Shown: positions 18,154 to 27,394 of the stretch, in pieces
Numbering within the stretch: position 1 is the first letter of the stretch
How the letters are laid out: every line of letters starts with the position of its first letter
NCBI GenBank assembly: GCA_964636655.1
Contig: CAZWTK010000007.1
Span: 1 to 64,000 of the forward strand
Length of the DNA stretch: 64,000 bases
Reading direction: 5' to 3'
Source: Fen-549 sp964636655
Lineage (GTDB): Bacteria; Actinomycetota; Thermoleophilia; Gaiellales; Gaiellaceae
Translations under genes and position numbers: made by a program
Notes under the pieces: model-generated
Seen by the model: only the letters and a program-made list of their open reading frames with translations
Told to the model about the DNA's origin: nothing
Database searches by the model: none

Positions 18154-19650
18154 GCGGGCGAGCAAACCGGCATCGAACGTTCCCGCGCGCATGCGCTGGG
18201 CGAGGATCTTGCTTGCCGGATACCAGGCTCGGCCGCGCAGAACGAGGGCGGCGACCGCCGCGGTGAGAACGACTTCGCCGATCGCCTGAGCGAGCAGCCC
18301 TGCGCCGCCGAGGAGCTCGGCGCAGCCGAAGGCGGCGCCGAAGGCAGCCAGCGAGAGTAGCCCGTGAACGAGGTGGCTGCCGAGCACGAGTCGGGCATCG
18401 ACCGCGCCGCGAGTGACGAACGGCCTGAGCGTGATCGCGTAGGTCGACCACTGGGCGAGAGCCACACCGACGAGTAGCGCCCACAGGCCGAACCCGGCGA
18501 CGCCCACCACGGCGACTGCCGAGCCGAGCAGCGTGAGCAACACCAACAACCTGAAGGCCGCGAATTTGATCCAGCCCAGCGCCTCGGCCGCGTTGGTCAG
18601 AAACGCTGTCGGGAACATGCCGCAGGCGATCAAGACGAACAGGCGCAGGAGCGGTGTCGTGCCGTGCCAGCGCTGACCGAGCACGATATCGACCAGCACC
18701 GGGGCCCCACCGGCGACGATCGAAAAGAGCGGCCAGATGTAGCCGGTCGATAGGACTATGCCCTCGCTGAGCATCGCCTTCGTCTTGACGGCGTCGTCGC
18801 GGACACGTCCATAGAGCGGGAAAAGAACCTTGGTGATCCCGGTGGACAGGTAGCCGAGCGGAAGATTGACTACCAGCGAGGCGCGGTTGTACAGACCGAG
18901 CGTAAACTTCCCGAACGCCAGGCTCGTGAACCAGCTCGGAACTGCGTTGACTGCCCAGGCGCTGAAGTAGAGCCCGCTCAGCTGGCCGCTATAGGTCAAT
19001 AGCTCGCGCCCCTCGCCGCGATCGAAGCCGAGGCGCAGGTCTCGCCGCGCGAGTGCAACGGTGCCGACGAACAGAGTGCTGCCGCCCACGACCTGTCCGA
19101 TTGCGAGTGCCATGGTCGAGTGCAGGAAGACCGCGAGTACAACGCCGACCGTGATCCCGCCTATCTGCGTCATCGTCTCGACGAGCGCGGCTGATCCGAA
19201 GCGCAGGCGGCGGCGAGTGAGAGCAATCGGCACGCTGGCGAGCGAGTTGAAGAAGAGGGCAAAGGCGAGAACGCGGATGAGGCGCGTTGCCGCCGGGATG
19301 TCCCAGGCATTTGCCCACGTAGGAGCGACAAACCAGAGCGCGACGAGAACGAGCGTCGAGGCGATCAGCGAGATGACGACGGCGCTTCCAACGGTCTTCT
19401 CGCCCAGCTCCGTGCGCCGCAGGATAGCCAGACCGAGGGTTGCGAAGGTGAGGTAGGCGGCGAGCCCGCTCGCCGCTTGCGCGGCGGCGTAGACGCCGAA
19501 CGAGTCCGGAGCGATCAACCGAGCCGTGGCGATCGTCGAGACGACCTGAAACCCGACCAGGACGGAAATGCCCGAGTAGTTCCAGGCGACGCCCTGAAGC
19601 GCGCTTCTGGTGAGCGAGGTCGGTCTCTCGTCCCGTTCAGTGGTTTTCAA
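18130..19650 (-). CDS. Polysaccharide flippase (Wzx, PST family)
   Basis: 506 aa, ATG 19650, about fourteen hydrophobic segments. TRSALQGVAWNYSGISVLVG at the N-terminus and LGLYNRASLVVNLPLGYLS in the middle are typical of lipopolysaccharide-biosynthesis flippases of the WzxC type. These export undecaprenyl-pyrophosphate-linked repeats for Wzy polymerisation. It is the only minus-strand gene between two copies of the GT2-GT4 module, suggesting that it was inserted, or that the flanking module was copied around it. Confidence 0.9.
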   Translation of the reverse strand: MKTTERDERPTSLTRSALQGVAWNYSGISVLVGFQVVSTIATARLIAPDSFGVYAAAQAASGLAAYLTFATLGLAILRRTELGEKTVGSAVVISLIASTLVLVALWFVAPTWANAWDIPAATRLIRVLAFALFFNSLASVPIALTRRRLRFGSAALVETMTQIGGITVGVVLAVFLHSTMALAIGQVVGGSTLFVGTVALARRDLRLGFDRGEGRELLTYSGQLSGLYFSAWAVNAVPSWFTSLAFGKFTLGLYNRASLVVNLPLGYLSTGITKVLFPLYGRVRDDAVKTKAMLSEGIVLSTGYIWPLFSIVAGGAPVLVDIVLGQRWHGTTPLLRLFVLIACGMFPTAFLTNAAEALGWIKFAAFRLLVLLTLLGSAVAVVGVAGFGLWALLVGVALAQWSTYAITLRPFVTRGAVDARLVLGSHLVHGLLSLAAFGAAFGCAELLGGAGLLAQAIGEVVLTAAVAALVLRGRAWYPASKILAQRMRAGTFDAGLLARLRAFVLS

Positions 19651-19736
19651 CTCTTCTCCCGAGGAGGGTTGACGTCACGGACGTTGAGAGAAAGCTACTC
19701 GCACGCACGGAGCGAGCACACGGCTCATCAGGCAGG

Positions 19737-19922
19737 GGCATCGGGCTCACGCTTGCGGTTAAAGTGCTCCACATCGAAGCCAAGACCAGCAGAAAGAACG
19801 GCAAGGCGCGAGTCGGCCTCGCCTTTCATTACGGCATGAATCGCCTCTATCACAAGCGTTTAAGATGCCACCGCCGGAGCGACGTACCGGCCGGATCGCG
19901 CTTGAGCTGGCGGAGCCGATGA
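19737..19922 (+). pseudogene. Remnant of a GT2 gene (module copy B)
   Basis: No start or catalytic core survives, but the frame reads AVKVLHIEAKTSRKNGKA and GLAFHYGMNRLYHKR. This matches the C-terminal end of the GT2 protein at 16010-16933 (VKVIHVKAGTSGKYRKPR, FHYGMLRFYRKHYA). The frame stays open to a TGA at 19920-19922 that overlaps the ATG of the downstream GT gene at 19919. This is the same stop/start overlap as in copy A (GTGA at 16930). It is best explained as the eroded second copy of a GT2-GT4 gene pair. Confidence 0.7.
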
Positions 19923-21076
19923 CCGATCACCGCATCGACACGATCGTGTGCCTACCCATCACGGAGTGGGCGGGCCTCCCGCACAACTCGCGGCATCTGA
20001 TGGCTGAGGCCGCACGGCGTGGTTACCGCGTTCTCTGGGTCGATCCGCTCGGTCTGCGCAGCGCGACGTTGAAGCGATCGGACATCGCCAAACTGAGTCG
20101 CCGGCTGCGCCAGCTGAGGCGCCCGCTGGCTCCGGTCACCGAAGGGATCTGGCGTCTAGCCGCCGCAGGGTTACCGATTCAGGACACGCGGATCGGGGCA
20201 GCTCTCAACGAGCGCCTGCTCGCCGTCCAGATCCGCTTGGCGCTGCGCAAGCTAAAGGCGAAACGGCCGCTTCTTTGGGCTTATTCGCCCCAGCAGGTGA
20301 GATTACGCACAAAAATAGACTGCGAGTTCGCTATCTACTACCGCACCGACGCCTACCCGGCCTCTCCCGGTATCAACTCCAGATACGTCGAGAGCCTGGA
20401 GTTGGAAGCGGCCTCGCTGGCCGATCTGTGTATCGCTGCCAATAGTCGTTCACTCTCTGATTTGCCCGATACGGCACACCGGCGCTTACTAGTACCGAAC
20501 GGCATCGATCTCGCCGTCTTCGACGCGAGTGTGCCGTTCGAAGATCCGATTCCGGAAGTCGAGCATCCGCGGCTGCTGGTGATAGGAACGTTCGACAACT
20601 GGATGGATATCGATCTCCTTCGCAACGTGATGCTCGAGCACCCGGATTGGTCGCTTGTGCTTGCCGGCGATTGCAAGACGCAGATCGACTCGCTCACCGA
20701 TCTTCCTCGCGTTTCCTATCTAGGGCACGTTCCCTTCTCGCAACTGCCGGCGCTAGTTGGCAGCTGTGATATCGGGTTGGTGCCGTTTCGCATCGACCCA
20801 TTCACGACGAGGGGATCGCCCGGCAAGATCTACCAGTACCTGTCGATGGGATTGCCCGTTCTCTGCACTCCATTCCTCGACGGTTCGGTCTATTCGGGAC
20901 AGATCGACGTTGCGCCGGGCGAACCGGTCGCCTTCGCCGAAGCCATCACCGAGCTCCTCCGTTCGAACTCGAAGGAGCAGGTGGGAGCGCGGCGAGCCTT
21001 CGCCGCGGAGCAGGCATGGGAGAGACGGTTTGAGTCGATCGAGGACGAGATCGCCCGCCTGCAGACGGGCGGATAG
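19919..21076 (+). CDS. GT-B glycosyltransferase (GT4-like), module copy B
   Basis: 385 aa from ATG 19919; an upstream in-frame start at 19865 would add 18 residues but lies inside the degraded GT2 frame. It opens with RIDTIVCLPITEWAGLPHNS, and its C-terminal half has HPRLLVIGTFDNWMDIDLL and RGSPGKIYQYLSMGLPVLCT. It is a clear paralog of the gene at 16930-18153, somewhat lower in GC and diverged in the middle. The two may use different donor or acceptor sugars. wecB follows after 15 bases. Confidence 0.88.
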   Translation: MTDHRIDTIVCLPITEWAGLPHNSRHLMAEAARRGYRVLWVDPLGLRSATLKRSDIAKLSRRLRQLRRPLAPVTEGIWRLAAAGLPIQDTRIGAALNERLLAVQIRLALRKLKAKRPLLWAYSPQQVRLRTKIDCEFAIYYRTDAYPASPGINSRYVESLELEAASLADLCIAANSRSLSDLPDTAHRRLLVPNGIDLAVFDASVPFEDPIPEVEHPRLLVIGTFDNWMDIDLLRNVMLEHPDWSLVLAGDCKTQIDSLTDLPRVSYLGHVPFSQLPALVGSCDIGLVPFRIDPFTTRGSPGKIYQYLSMGLPVLCTPFLDGSVYSGQIDVAPGEPVAFAEAITELLRSNSKEQVGARRAFAAEQAWERRFESIEDEIARLQTGG

Positions 21077-21091
21077 ACCGGTCCGACCAAT

Positions 21092-22219
21092 ATGAAGAGC
21101 AAACACAGCAATCGAAGTCCGCAGGCCGTAGTAGTGCATGCCGTCGGGGCCCGACCCAACTTCGTCAAGATGGCTCCGGTCATCAGGGCGCTTGAGACGG
21201 CTCCGGGCATCAAGCAGGTCGTCGTGCACACCGGGCAGCACTACGACCGCAAGCTGTCCGACGACATAGCGGCCGACCTTGGCTTTCCCGAGCCTGACAT
21301 CATGCTTGGGATCGGCTCCGGCACGCATGCCGAGCAAACAGGGCGGACGATGATCGCTCTCGAGCCTGTGTTGCGGGAGCTCGAGCCGTCGCTCGTCGTG
21401 GTCGCCGGTGACGTCAACGCGACTCTTGCCTGCAGCCTGGCTGCGGCAAAGCTCGGTATCCCCGTCGCCCACGTCGAGGCGGGCCTGCGCTCACGCGACT
21501 GGACGATGCCCGAAGAGATCAACAGGGTCGTCACCGACCGACTCTCCACACTGCTTTTCACCCACAGCCCAGAGGCGAGGGAGAATCTGCTCAGCGAAGG
21601 CTGCGAGGGCGAGCGTATCCACTACGTCGGCAACACGATGATCGACTCGCTGAGGAGGTTGGAGTCGAGCGCCAGGGCGAGGCGGATGTGGGAGGAGATC
21701 GGAGTCGGTGCGGGAGGCTACGTGCTCGTCACGCTCCACCGGCCGTCGAACGTCGACTCGCCCGAGCGTCTGGCCGCCATCGGCGCCGAGCTTGTGCGAA
21801 TGTGCGAGCATGCGCCGGTCGTCTTTCCCGTCCATCCGCGAACCCGTGCGCGACTGGGAGACGGGCTGGCGAAACTCGAGCAAGCGGGGGCGTACGTGCT
21901 GGAGCCGATCGGCTACCTCGACTTCCTCTCACTCGAGGCCGAGGCCGGTGCCATCCTCACCGATTCGGGCGGCGTACAGGAAGAGGCCTCGGCTCTCGGC
22001 GTGCCCTGCTTCACCCTACGTCCCAATACCGAGCGCCCGATCACCGTCTCGCAGGGGACCAACACCCTGCTCGGAGACGACCCGGCGGCGATACGTCTGG
22101 TTCGCCTGCTCGAGCGGTCGTCGCCGGCGATTCCTCTCTGGGACGGTCACGCCGGAGAGCGAGTCGCCGAGGTGATCGGGGACGTGCTAGATCGCGGCTT
22201 CAGGGATCACCAGAGCTAG
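21092..22219 (+). CDS. wecB: UDP-N-acetylglucosamine 2-epimerase (non-hydrolysing)
   Basis: 375 aa, ATG 21092, the usual family length. VHAVGARPNFVKMAPVIRAL, VVVHTGQHYDRKLSDDI, VVAGDVNATLACSLAA, HVEAGLRS, and ILTDSGGVQEEASALGVP are the family landmarks of both Rossmann halves and the active-site cleft. It interconverts UDP-GlcNAc and UDP-ManNAc and thus supplies ManNAc-type sugars to the glycan. It follows the GT gene closely, so the two are probably co-transcribed. Its stop overlaps the stop of the convergent O-antigen ligase gene (22216-22219). Confidence 0.95.
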   Translation: MKSKHSNRSPQAVVVHAVGARPNFVKMAPVIRALETAPGIKQVVVHTGQHYDRKLSDDIAADLGFPEPDIMLGIGSGTHAEQTGRTMIALEPVLRELEPSLVVVAGDVNATLACSLAAAKLGIPVAHVEAGLRSRDWTMPEEINRVVTDRLSTLLFTHSPEARENLLSEGCEGERIHYVGNTMIDSLRRLESSARARRMWEEIGVGAGGYVLVTLHRPSNVDSPERLAAIGAELVRMCEHAPVVFPVHPRTRARLGDGLAKLEQAGAYVLEPIGYLDFLSLEAEAGAILTDSGGVQEEASALGVPCFTLRPNTERPITVSQGTNTLLGDDPAAIRLVRLLERSSPAIPLWDGHAGERVAEVIGDVLDRGFRDHQS

Positions 22220-23646
22220 GAGCGAGAAAACGGAGAGAAGCTGCCCATAGCCACCAGTGCCATGGCCACGAGCAGCCACCAGGTCATGGCGATCAGCTGC
22301 GGCTCGAGCGTCGGATAGCCAAGCGCGTAGAACGTGAGAGCAAAACCGGATGCTCCCAGCGCGGCTGTGGTCGGGTCGCTCCTGAATCGATACGCGAGCC
22401 TGGCGAATACGTACCCGAAGAACAGGACGATCACTCCGCCGACCAGCAGCCCGAAGGCCCCACATTCGACCAGCAGCTTGAGGAAATAGCTTTCGCTGGC
22501 GTTCGACCGTCGGCCGAGGATCTTCTGGGTGTTGCCGGTGAAGGCCAGCCCACGCCCGAAGATCTTCTGCCAGGTCGTGCTCTGGACGTACTCATGAATG
22601 GAATGCCTCATCGACGTGAGGCGCGCGAGGTTTCCCTTGTCGCTGGACCAGTTGACGCTGGAGCCGACTCTCCTGGCAAAGTTGGTGGTGGAGCCGGCTT
22701 CCGGGGCGGGAGGGGTGGTATCGGGCTTCGAAGTGTCGGTAGTGGTAGTGGTAGTGGTAGTGGTAGTGGTGGTGGTAGGGTGCGTGATGTGGATCGGGGG
22801 GATGCCGCCGAGCTTGCCCAGCCCGATACCGGCCACAACTATGACCGCGAGTAGGGCAAGAGCTCGCACGAATCGCTTGGTCTTTTCGTGCAGGGCGAGC
22901 ACGATGAGCAGCGCCGCAACGCTTATCGCTACGCCACCTCGGCTATAGGTGAGGATGAGACCGCCCAGCGCCAGCGCTGCGAGCAAGCTGTAAGCAAGCG
23001 CTGATCGCCAGCGCTTTGCGCTCAACGCGAGGCCGAACGCTAGAGGAATCACGGTTCCGAGAAACATCGAAGCGTGGAGGTAGCTTCCCGTCGAGCCGCC
23101 GTAGCGCGGCGACATGGTGACCGCGTCGTACGGTGGTACCGCCTCCACCACGTGAATGAGACTCCATGCCTCCAGATACATAGAGAGCGCGACGAACGCG
23201 CCCATGGCAACGAATACTCTGACGATCCAGACGAGGTCGCCGGGCTCGAGAACCGTGAAGGCGAAGATCGCGAACGTCGGGTAGACGAGATACTGAACGA
23301 ACCCGATCGCGTACAGATGCAGGCCGACGGATTGCGTCAACAAATCGGCGGCCGCGATAACCAAGACTCCGCACCAGGCCCCGATCAGAAGACGTGAGGC
23401 GCTAAAGGCCTCACTAAAGCGCGTGAACAGTACGACGAATCCGAGCGCCAACACCAGGCTCGGCGGAATCGCGTTGACTACCGTGTAAGCATGCGGTACC
23501 TGAAGTTCGTCCGCGCCGGAAAGCAACAGTCCGCGAAGGGGTGTGACGACCACTATCGCGTATAGGAGAGCTTTCGCAGCCCACGTGCTGCGAGACACAG
23601 TCGTTGTCGAGGGCACGGACACGATAGAAGAAGGAGGGACCCCCAT
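22216..23646 (-). CDS. O-antigen ligase family protein with a polythreonine loop
   Basis: 476 aa, ATG 23646, about twelve hydrophobic segments. Motifs TYSRGGVAISVAALLIVLAL and RSNASESYFLKLLVECGAFG match the Wzy/WaaL family. Between two helices, around residue 290, an extracytoplasmic loop carries an unbroken run of about 13 Thr, then a Thr/Pro-rich stretch (DTSKPDTTPPAPEAGSTT). It is encoded by an imperfect six-base repeat. Such a flexible linker could be O-glycosylated or act as a spacer; this is not typical of the family. Confidence 0.85.
   Translation of the reverse strand: MGVPPSSIVSVPSTTTVSRSTWAAKALLYAIVVVTPLRGLLLSGADELQVPHAYTVVNAIPPSLVLALGFVVLFTRFSEAFSASRLLIGAWCGVLVIAAADLLTQSVGLHLYAIGFVQYLVYPTFAIFAFTVLEPGDLVWIVRVFVAMGAFVALSMYLEAWSLIHVVEAVPPYDAVTMSPRYGGSTGSYLHASMFLGTVIPLAFGLALSAKRWRSALAYSLLAALALGGLILTYSRGGVAISVAALLIVLALHEKTKRFVRALALLAVIVVAGIGLGKLGGIPPIHITHPTTTTTTTTTTTTTDTSKPDTTPPAPEAGSTTNFARRVGSSVNWSSDKGNLARLTSMRHSIHEYVQSTTWQKIFGRGLAFTGNTQKILGRRSNASESYFLKLLVECGAFGLLVGGVIVLFFGYVFARLAYRFRSDPTTAALGASGFALTFYALGYPTLEPQLIAMTWWLLVAMALVAMGSFSPFSRS
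22737..22778. repeat. Imperfect GGTAGT hexamer repeat coding for polythreonine
   Basis: About seven copies of ggtagt/ggtggt on the plus strand, read on the minus strand as alternating Thr codons (ACT/ACC) inside the O-antigen ligase gene. A unit length of six keeps the frame when copy number changes, so slippage would alter only the length of the Thr run. Confidence 0.85.
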
Positions 23647-23757
23647 CTCGCTGCAGTCAGTTCAGGGCACCGTAGCCGCAACACTAGCGCACACCGCAAA
23701 ATCACTGTCGCGGCCGAGCCCATCTCGGTCGGAGATCCGTTCAGAGCCGCAGACGAG

Positions 23758-24648
23758 ATGGAAGCCGCAGCGGTAGCCTTGAACTGCAACGTGAAGATCA
23801 TCGCGATTCTCACCAGTCACGATCGCCGCAGCGAGACGTTGACCTGCTTGAGATCCTTTTTCTCCCAGAGTGCGAAGGATTTCGTCGAGCTTGAGGCGGT
23901 ACTGGTCGATGACGGCTCTAGCGATGGCACGGTCGAGGCAGTGCGAGATCTCAAGCAGCCCGTGGCTATCGTCATGAGCGCAGACGACCTCTTCTGGGCC
24001 AGGGCCATGGCACTGGCGGAGGAGCGAGCGTTGCGCGTCGATCCCGACTATCTACTTTGGCTCAACGACGATGTCGTGCTCGACCCGGACGCTCTCGAGC
24101 GACTCCGCTCCCTGGCTATCGAGAGCGGGAACGCCTCCGTGGTCGTCGGAGCCCTACGCGACCCGGAGATCGGAGAGGTCACCTACTCGGGCCTAGACCG
24201 GCACCGGCTTCATCCGCTTCGCTTCGACCGGGTCGAGCCCGCCGAGGACCCCCTCACCGTCGACACCTTCAACGGCAACGTCGTTCTCGTTCCGCGCGCC
24301 GTCAGCGCGAAGGTGGGCAGGATCGACGGCGAGTTCGCTCACGGAATCGCCGATTTCGACTACGGCGCCCGAGTGGTGAAGGCCGGCTTGGTCAACCTGC
24401 TGGCGCCAGGGACAGTCGGCACCTGCTCTCGCGACAGCGCGTTCGCGCCCTGGCTCGATCGCTCGCTTCCCTTGCGCGAGAGAGCGTCGCTCCTCTTCGG
24501 CCGCAAAGGAGTACCGCCGAGGTCGCGAGCGCGGTACCTGAGGCGGCACGGCGGGCCTTTCTGGCCGATTTTCTGGCTGATGCCGTACGTGAATTTCCTA
24601 TTCTCGCTTGCGCCGAGGTATCGAAAGAGGGACGCACAACGACACTAG
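23758..24648 (+). CDS. Glycosyltransferase family 2
   Basis: 296 aa from ATG 23758; GTG 23791 (VKIIAILTSHDRRSETL) is an equally good start because the family begins there. AVLVDDGSSDGTVEAV is the donor-binding motif, LLWLNDDVVLDPDA the DXD-type metal site. The second half (FNGNVVLVPRAV, HGIADFDYGARV) is like GT2 rhamnosyl- or galactofuranosyltransferases. It is a stand-alone plus-strand gene: a minus-strand O-antigen ligase diverges from it and 200 bases of non-coding DNA follow. Confidence 0.88.
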   Translation: MEAAAVALNCNVKIIAILTSHDRRSETLTCLRSFFSQSAKDFVELEAVLVDDGSSDGTVEAVRDLKQPVAIVMSADDLFWARAMALAEERALRVDPDYLLWLNDDVVLDPDALERLRSLAIESGNASVVVGALRDPEIGEVTYSGLDRHRLHPLRFDRVEPAEDPLTVDTFNGNVVLVPRAVSAKVGRIDGEFAHGIADFDYGARVVKAGLVNLLAPGTVGTCSRDSAFAPWLDRSLPLRERASLLFGRKGVPPRSRARYLRRHGGPFWPIFWLMPYVNFLFSLAPRYRKRDAQRH

Positions 24649-24848
24649 GCAGGCTCTTCCCGGCATCGAGATGCGGGTGATCGTTTCCAACTCTATGTGC
24701 GCGGAAACACCGTCCCAAAGGAAGCCAGCGATCCCCGATCAGCGTGTGCCGGACGACCGGAGATGTCGGTTTACTTCTCCTGATACCCTGGTGGATCATT
24801 TCCCGATTACGATAGTCGCTAATCTGTGCGTCTACTGTTAGCAAGATA

Positions 24849-25571
24849 ATGCATATCAAGCGAATCATTCAGCGGTCGTTTCTTGCTAGAGGGTTCGACT
24901 TGGTGCGGTTCGAACCCCAATCTCATCCGCTAGCGCGCAGAAAGCTTCTCTTCCGAACTTTCGGTATCTCGCTCGTGCTCGATGTCGGAGCCAACGTGGG
25001 CCAGTACGCAGAGCAGATCCGGAATCTCGGCTATAGAGGCCGAATCGTCTCCTTCGAGCCTCTCAGCTCGGCTTACCTCGAGCTGCAAGAAAAGGCAGCG
25101 ACCGATCGTCTATGGGAGACGTACAATCTCGCGCTAGGAGATAAGAACGAGGAGAGGTTAATCAACATCTCGCGGAATCGGTATAGTAGCTCTCTGCTTC
25201 CGAATCTACCGGCGAATATCGAATCAGAGCCGAATACAGAGTACATCGGACAGGAGAGAGTCGATATTCGAACTCTCGACTCAATGATAGAAACGGTATG
25301 CGCAACGAACGAAGAGGTGTATCTCAAGATTGATACACAAGGTTACGAGGAGCGCGTACTCGTAGGCGCGACGGAAGCGCTTGAACGAATAGATACGATA
25401 CAGCTCGAAATGTCGCTAGTTCGCTTGTACGACGATTCGATGCTGTTTGAGGAGATGCTAAAGCTTTTGCGGGAGTTGGGTTACAGACTGGCGGCTGTCG
25501 AGCCGGGCTTCACGAACAAGCGAACTGGCGAGATATTGCAGCTAGACGGCATATTCCATCGATATCGGTAG
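24849..25571 (+). CDS. FkbM family methyltransferase
   Basis: 240 aa from ATG 24849. LVLDVGANVGQYAEQIRNLG is the SAM-binding motif I; VSFEPLSSAYLELQ motif II; VYLKIDTQGYEERVLVGATE the FkbM signature. FkbM enzymes methylate sugar hydroxyls, so it may cap or decorate the glycan. The gene is visibly richer in A and T than its neighbours (codons such as AGA, ATA, GAA are frequent), suggesting recent acquisition. It is convergent with the methyltransferase gene ending at 25640. Confidence 0.9.
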   Translation: MHIKRIIQRSFLARGFDLVRFEPQSHPLARRKLLFRTFGISLVLDVGANVGQYAEQIRNLGYRGRIVSFEPLSSAYLELQEKAATDRLWETYNLALGDKNEERLINISRNRYSSSLLPNLPANIESEPNTEYIGQERVDIRTLDSMIETVCATNEEVYLKIDTQGYEERVLVGATEALERIDTIQLEMSLVRLYDDSMLFEEMLKLLRELGYRLAAVEPGFTNKRTGEILQLDGIFHRYR

Positions 25572-25639
25572 AGATATCCGATAACTGGGGCGCCGACGTT
25601 TGTCTTCGCGTTGACTCACGATCGGGGCAAGAGGGTGAG

Positions 25640-26362
25640 CTACCGTTTCAAAGCAAGCAGGAAGCCCTCGAGATCGCCGACGCGCATCTCGTCGACGGTT
25701 TCATAGCTTCGCGCCCACAGAGCCCTGAATGCCTCGCGGTTTCGTACGTATCCCGAGAAGGTGATCGGCCGGCGATGCAGCCTGTGAGACAGGTAGGTCT
25801 GCCGCATCCGCTTGCGTCTCTCCGGCGTTAGCAGCTCGGTGGCTACGACGAGCACCGGCGAGATGGCGCTGCTCGCCATCCTCGAGAAGCAAGCGCGCCA
25901 GCCACGATTGGAGAGCTCGGTATCGACGCGATGAAGCAGATACAGCGTTTCGGGCGTCGAGCGCCAGGGGTCCCGCATCATGTTGAACGGGAATACCTCG
26001 TCGCACTCGTCGAAGACGTCTCGGAGTCTGGCCGTCGCCTTAGGCGCAAAGTCGGTGCACGTGAGTCGGAGCTGCGGGTCTTCGGCCTTGATGAAGAACT
26101 CGAGCGCTCCTACGCCCACCCCCACCGAGAAGATTCGCTTCAACCCATTCTGGTGGCAGAGTGAAACGATGAACCGGGCTCGCTCCAGCAGTTCTGGGCG
26201 ATCCGCGAATGACCTCAACCAGTCCTCTCGGCTCGCAGCGAGCGAAAAAAAGTTGGCATCGCTGCCACGCAACGAGTCCCACGCGCTCGGGCTCAGCAGA
26301 TCCGAGCCGACGACCTCCGAGTATCCAGCGAAGTCGTAGTACGTTCTGATGCTTCGTTTCAC
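25640..26362 (-). CDS. SAM-dependent methyltransferase
   Basis: 240 aa from GTG 26362, overlapping the stop of the upstream GT8-like gene by four bases (GTGA). The frame is open to 27145, but that part is the shadow of the neighbouring gene. RIFSVGVGVGALEFFIKAED is a SAM-binding glycine motif, LTCTDFAPKATARL the acidic strand-2 end. The C-terminal part is a poorly known cap region. It is the last gene of the long minus-strand array and may methylate a sugar or a glycan end. Confidence 0.75.
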   Translation of the reverse strand: MKRSIRTYYDFAGYSEVVGSDLLSPSAWDSLRGSDANFFSLAASREDWLRSFADRPELLERARFIVSLCHQNGLKRIFSVGVGVGALEFFIKAEDPQLRLTCTDFAPKATARLRDVFDECDEVFPFNMMRDPWRSTPETLYLLHRVDTELSNRGWRACFSRMASSAISPVLVVATELLTPERRKRMRQTYLSHRLHRRPITFSGYVRNREAFRALWARSYETVDEMRVGDLEGFLLALKR

Positions 26363-27390
26363 GTGAGCTTCCGTCCTCCGTCGGTTATGTGCAGTAGTGA
26401 AGACGGTGCGGCGATAGCGGAGCGAACGAAACGCTTCAGGAAGCGAAATCCCCATCGCAAGGGCGGCAGCGAGCGCACGAGACGAACGACCCGGTTGGGT
26501 CCTTCCTCCATGCCATACGAGTATTCGGCATCGACAGAGCGGGCTTGCGCTATAGCTCGTCGCAGCGCTCGGATGTAGTCGGGATAGAGAATCTTTGCAG
26601 AAGTCTTGGTCACGCCGTACTCGGGATAAGCGAGGGCGAAATGCCTCCCTCCACGAATGATCGATAACGAATGAAAATGGCAGAAGACGAGCGGATCCCC
26701 ATCGATCTGGATTCCACGATCGCTGGTTGTCAAGGAGTAGTTCTCGAAGTTCCAGGGAGCAAGACCCGCGCCCCTTTCGCGCAACACGACCACGCCGTCG
26801 AAACGGCTCGGCCAATCGTCGAGATACTTCTGATCGCCCATCTTCCCGTCTTCGACCCGGTGAAAGCACCACTCGAGACAGCGATCGCGCCACCAGCGAA
26901 GGCACGTCAGTCCACGCTCGTCGTTTTTGAACGTCATGAACCCGACGTTGTAGATGCCGGAGTCCTCGGTGAGATGCTCCCATTTCGGAGCGTAACGATG
27001 CTCGATGATCCCTACAGAGCCCGCGCCGAGCTCCGCGAAGATGGGCTCGGGGCTGGACCAGAAAAAGAGATCGGCGTCGAGGTAGGTGATCGACTCGAGC
27101 TCGGACTCGTTCTCGAGCAAGTACAGCGGCAGGCTCGGTGTGCACGTCCAGCAGTACTCAACAGGAGTCCGGGATTCCTTCACCGCCAGCAACTCCTCGT
27201 CTTCGAAGCTTCCGAGGGACAGGAGGCGAACGCTGGGGAGGTCGAGCCTCTCGAGGATGTCGAACACGACGTCGTCCATGCAGAGAATCCACAGCGTGAA
27301 GTCTTCGACGTGGTCGACCAGGGACTCATGCAGCGCCAAGCCCTTGAACAGGTAGTTCCGGTCGAAGAGCGTGCAGAAGTCGAAGTGCAT
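26359..27390 (-). CDS. Nucleotide-diphospho-sugar transferase, GT8-like
   Basis: 343 aa from ATG 27390. DFCTLFDRNYLFKGLALHES opens a GT-A fold; ESITYLDADLFFWSSPEPIF contains the DXD metal motif (DAD) characteristic of GT8-type enzymes; NVGFMTFKNDERGLTCLRWW and GDQKYLDDWP are the usual downstream motifs of this group. It probably adds a hexose to the glycan. It is sandwiched between two methyltransferase genes, four bases after the first and overlapping the second. Confidence 0.82.
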   Translation of the reverse strand: MHFDFCTLFDRNYLFKGLALHESLVDHVEDFTLWILCMDDVVFDILERLDLPSVRLLSLGSFEDEELLAVKESRTPVEYCWTCTPSLPLYLLENESELESITYLDADLFFWSSPEPIFAELGAGSVGIIEHRYAPKWEHLTEDSGIYNVGFMTFKNDERGLTCLRWWRDRCLEWCFHRVEDGKMGDQKYLDDWPSRFDGVVVLRERGAGLAPWNFENYSLTTSDRGIQIDGDPLVFCHFHSLSIIRGGRHFALAYPEYGVTKTSAKILYPDYIRALRRAIAQARSVDAEYSYGMEEGPNRVVRLVRSLPPLRWGFRFLKRFVRSAIAAPSSLLHITDGGRKLT

Positions 27391-27394
27391 CGCG

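Noticed and set aside
22590..22950. Plus-strand polyvaline frame across the hexamer repeat
   Set aside because: It is only the complement of the polythreonine-coding repeat.
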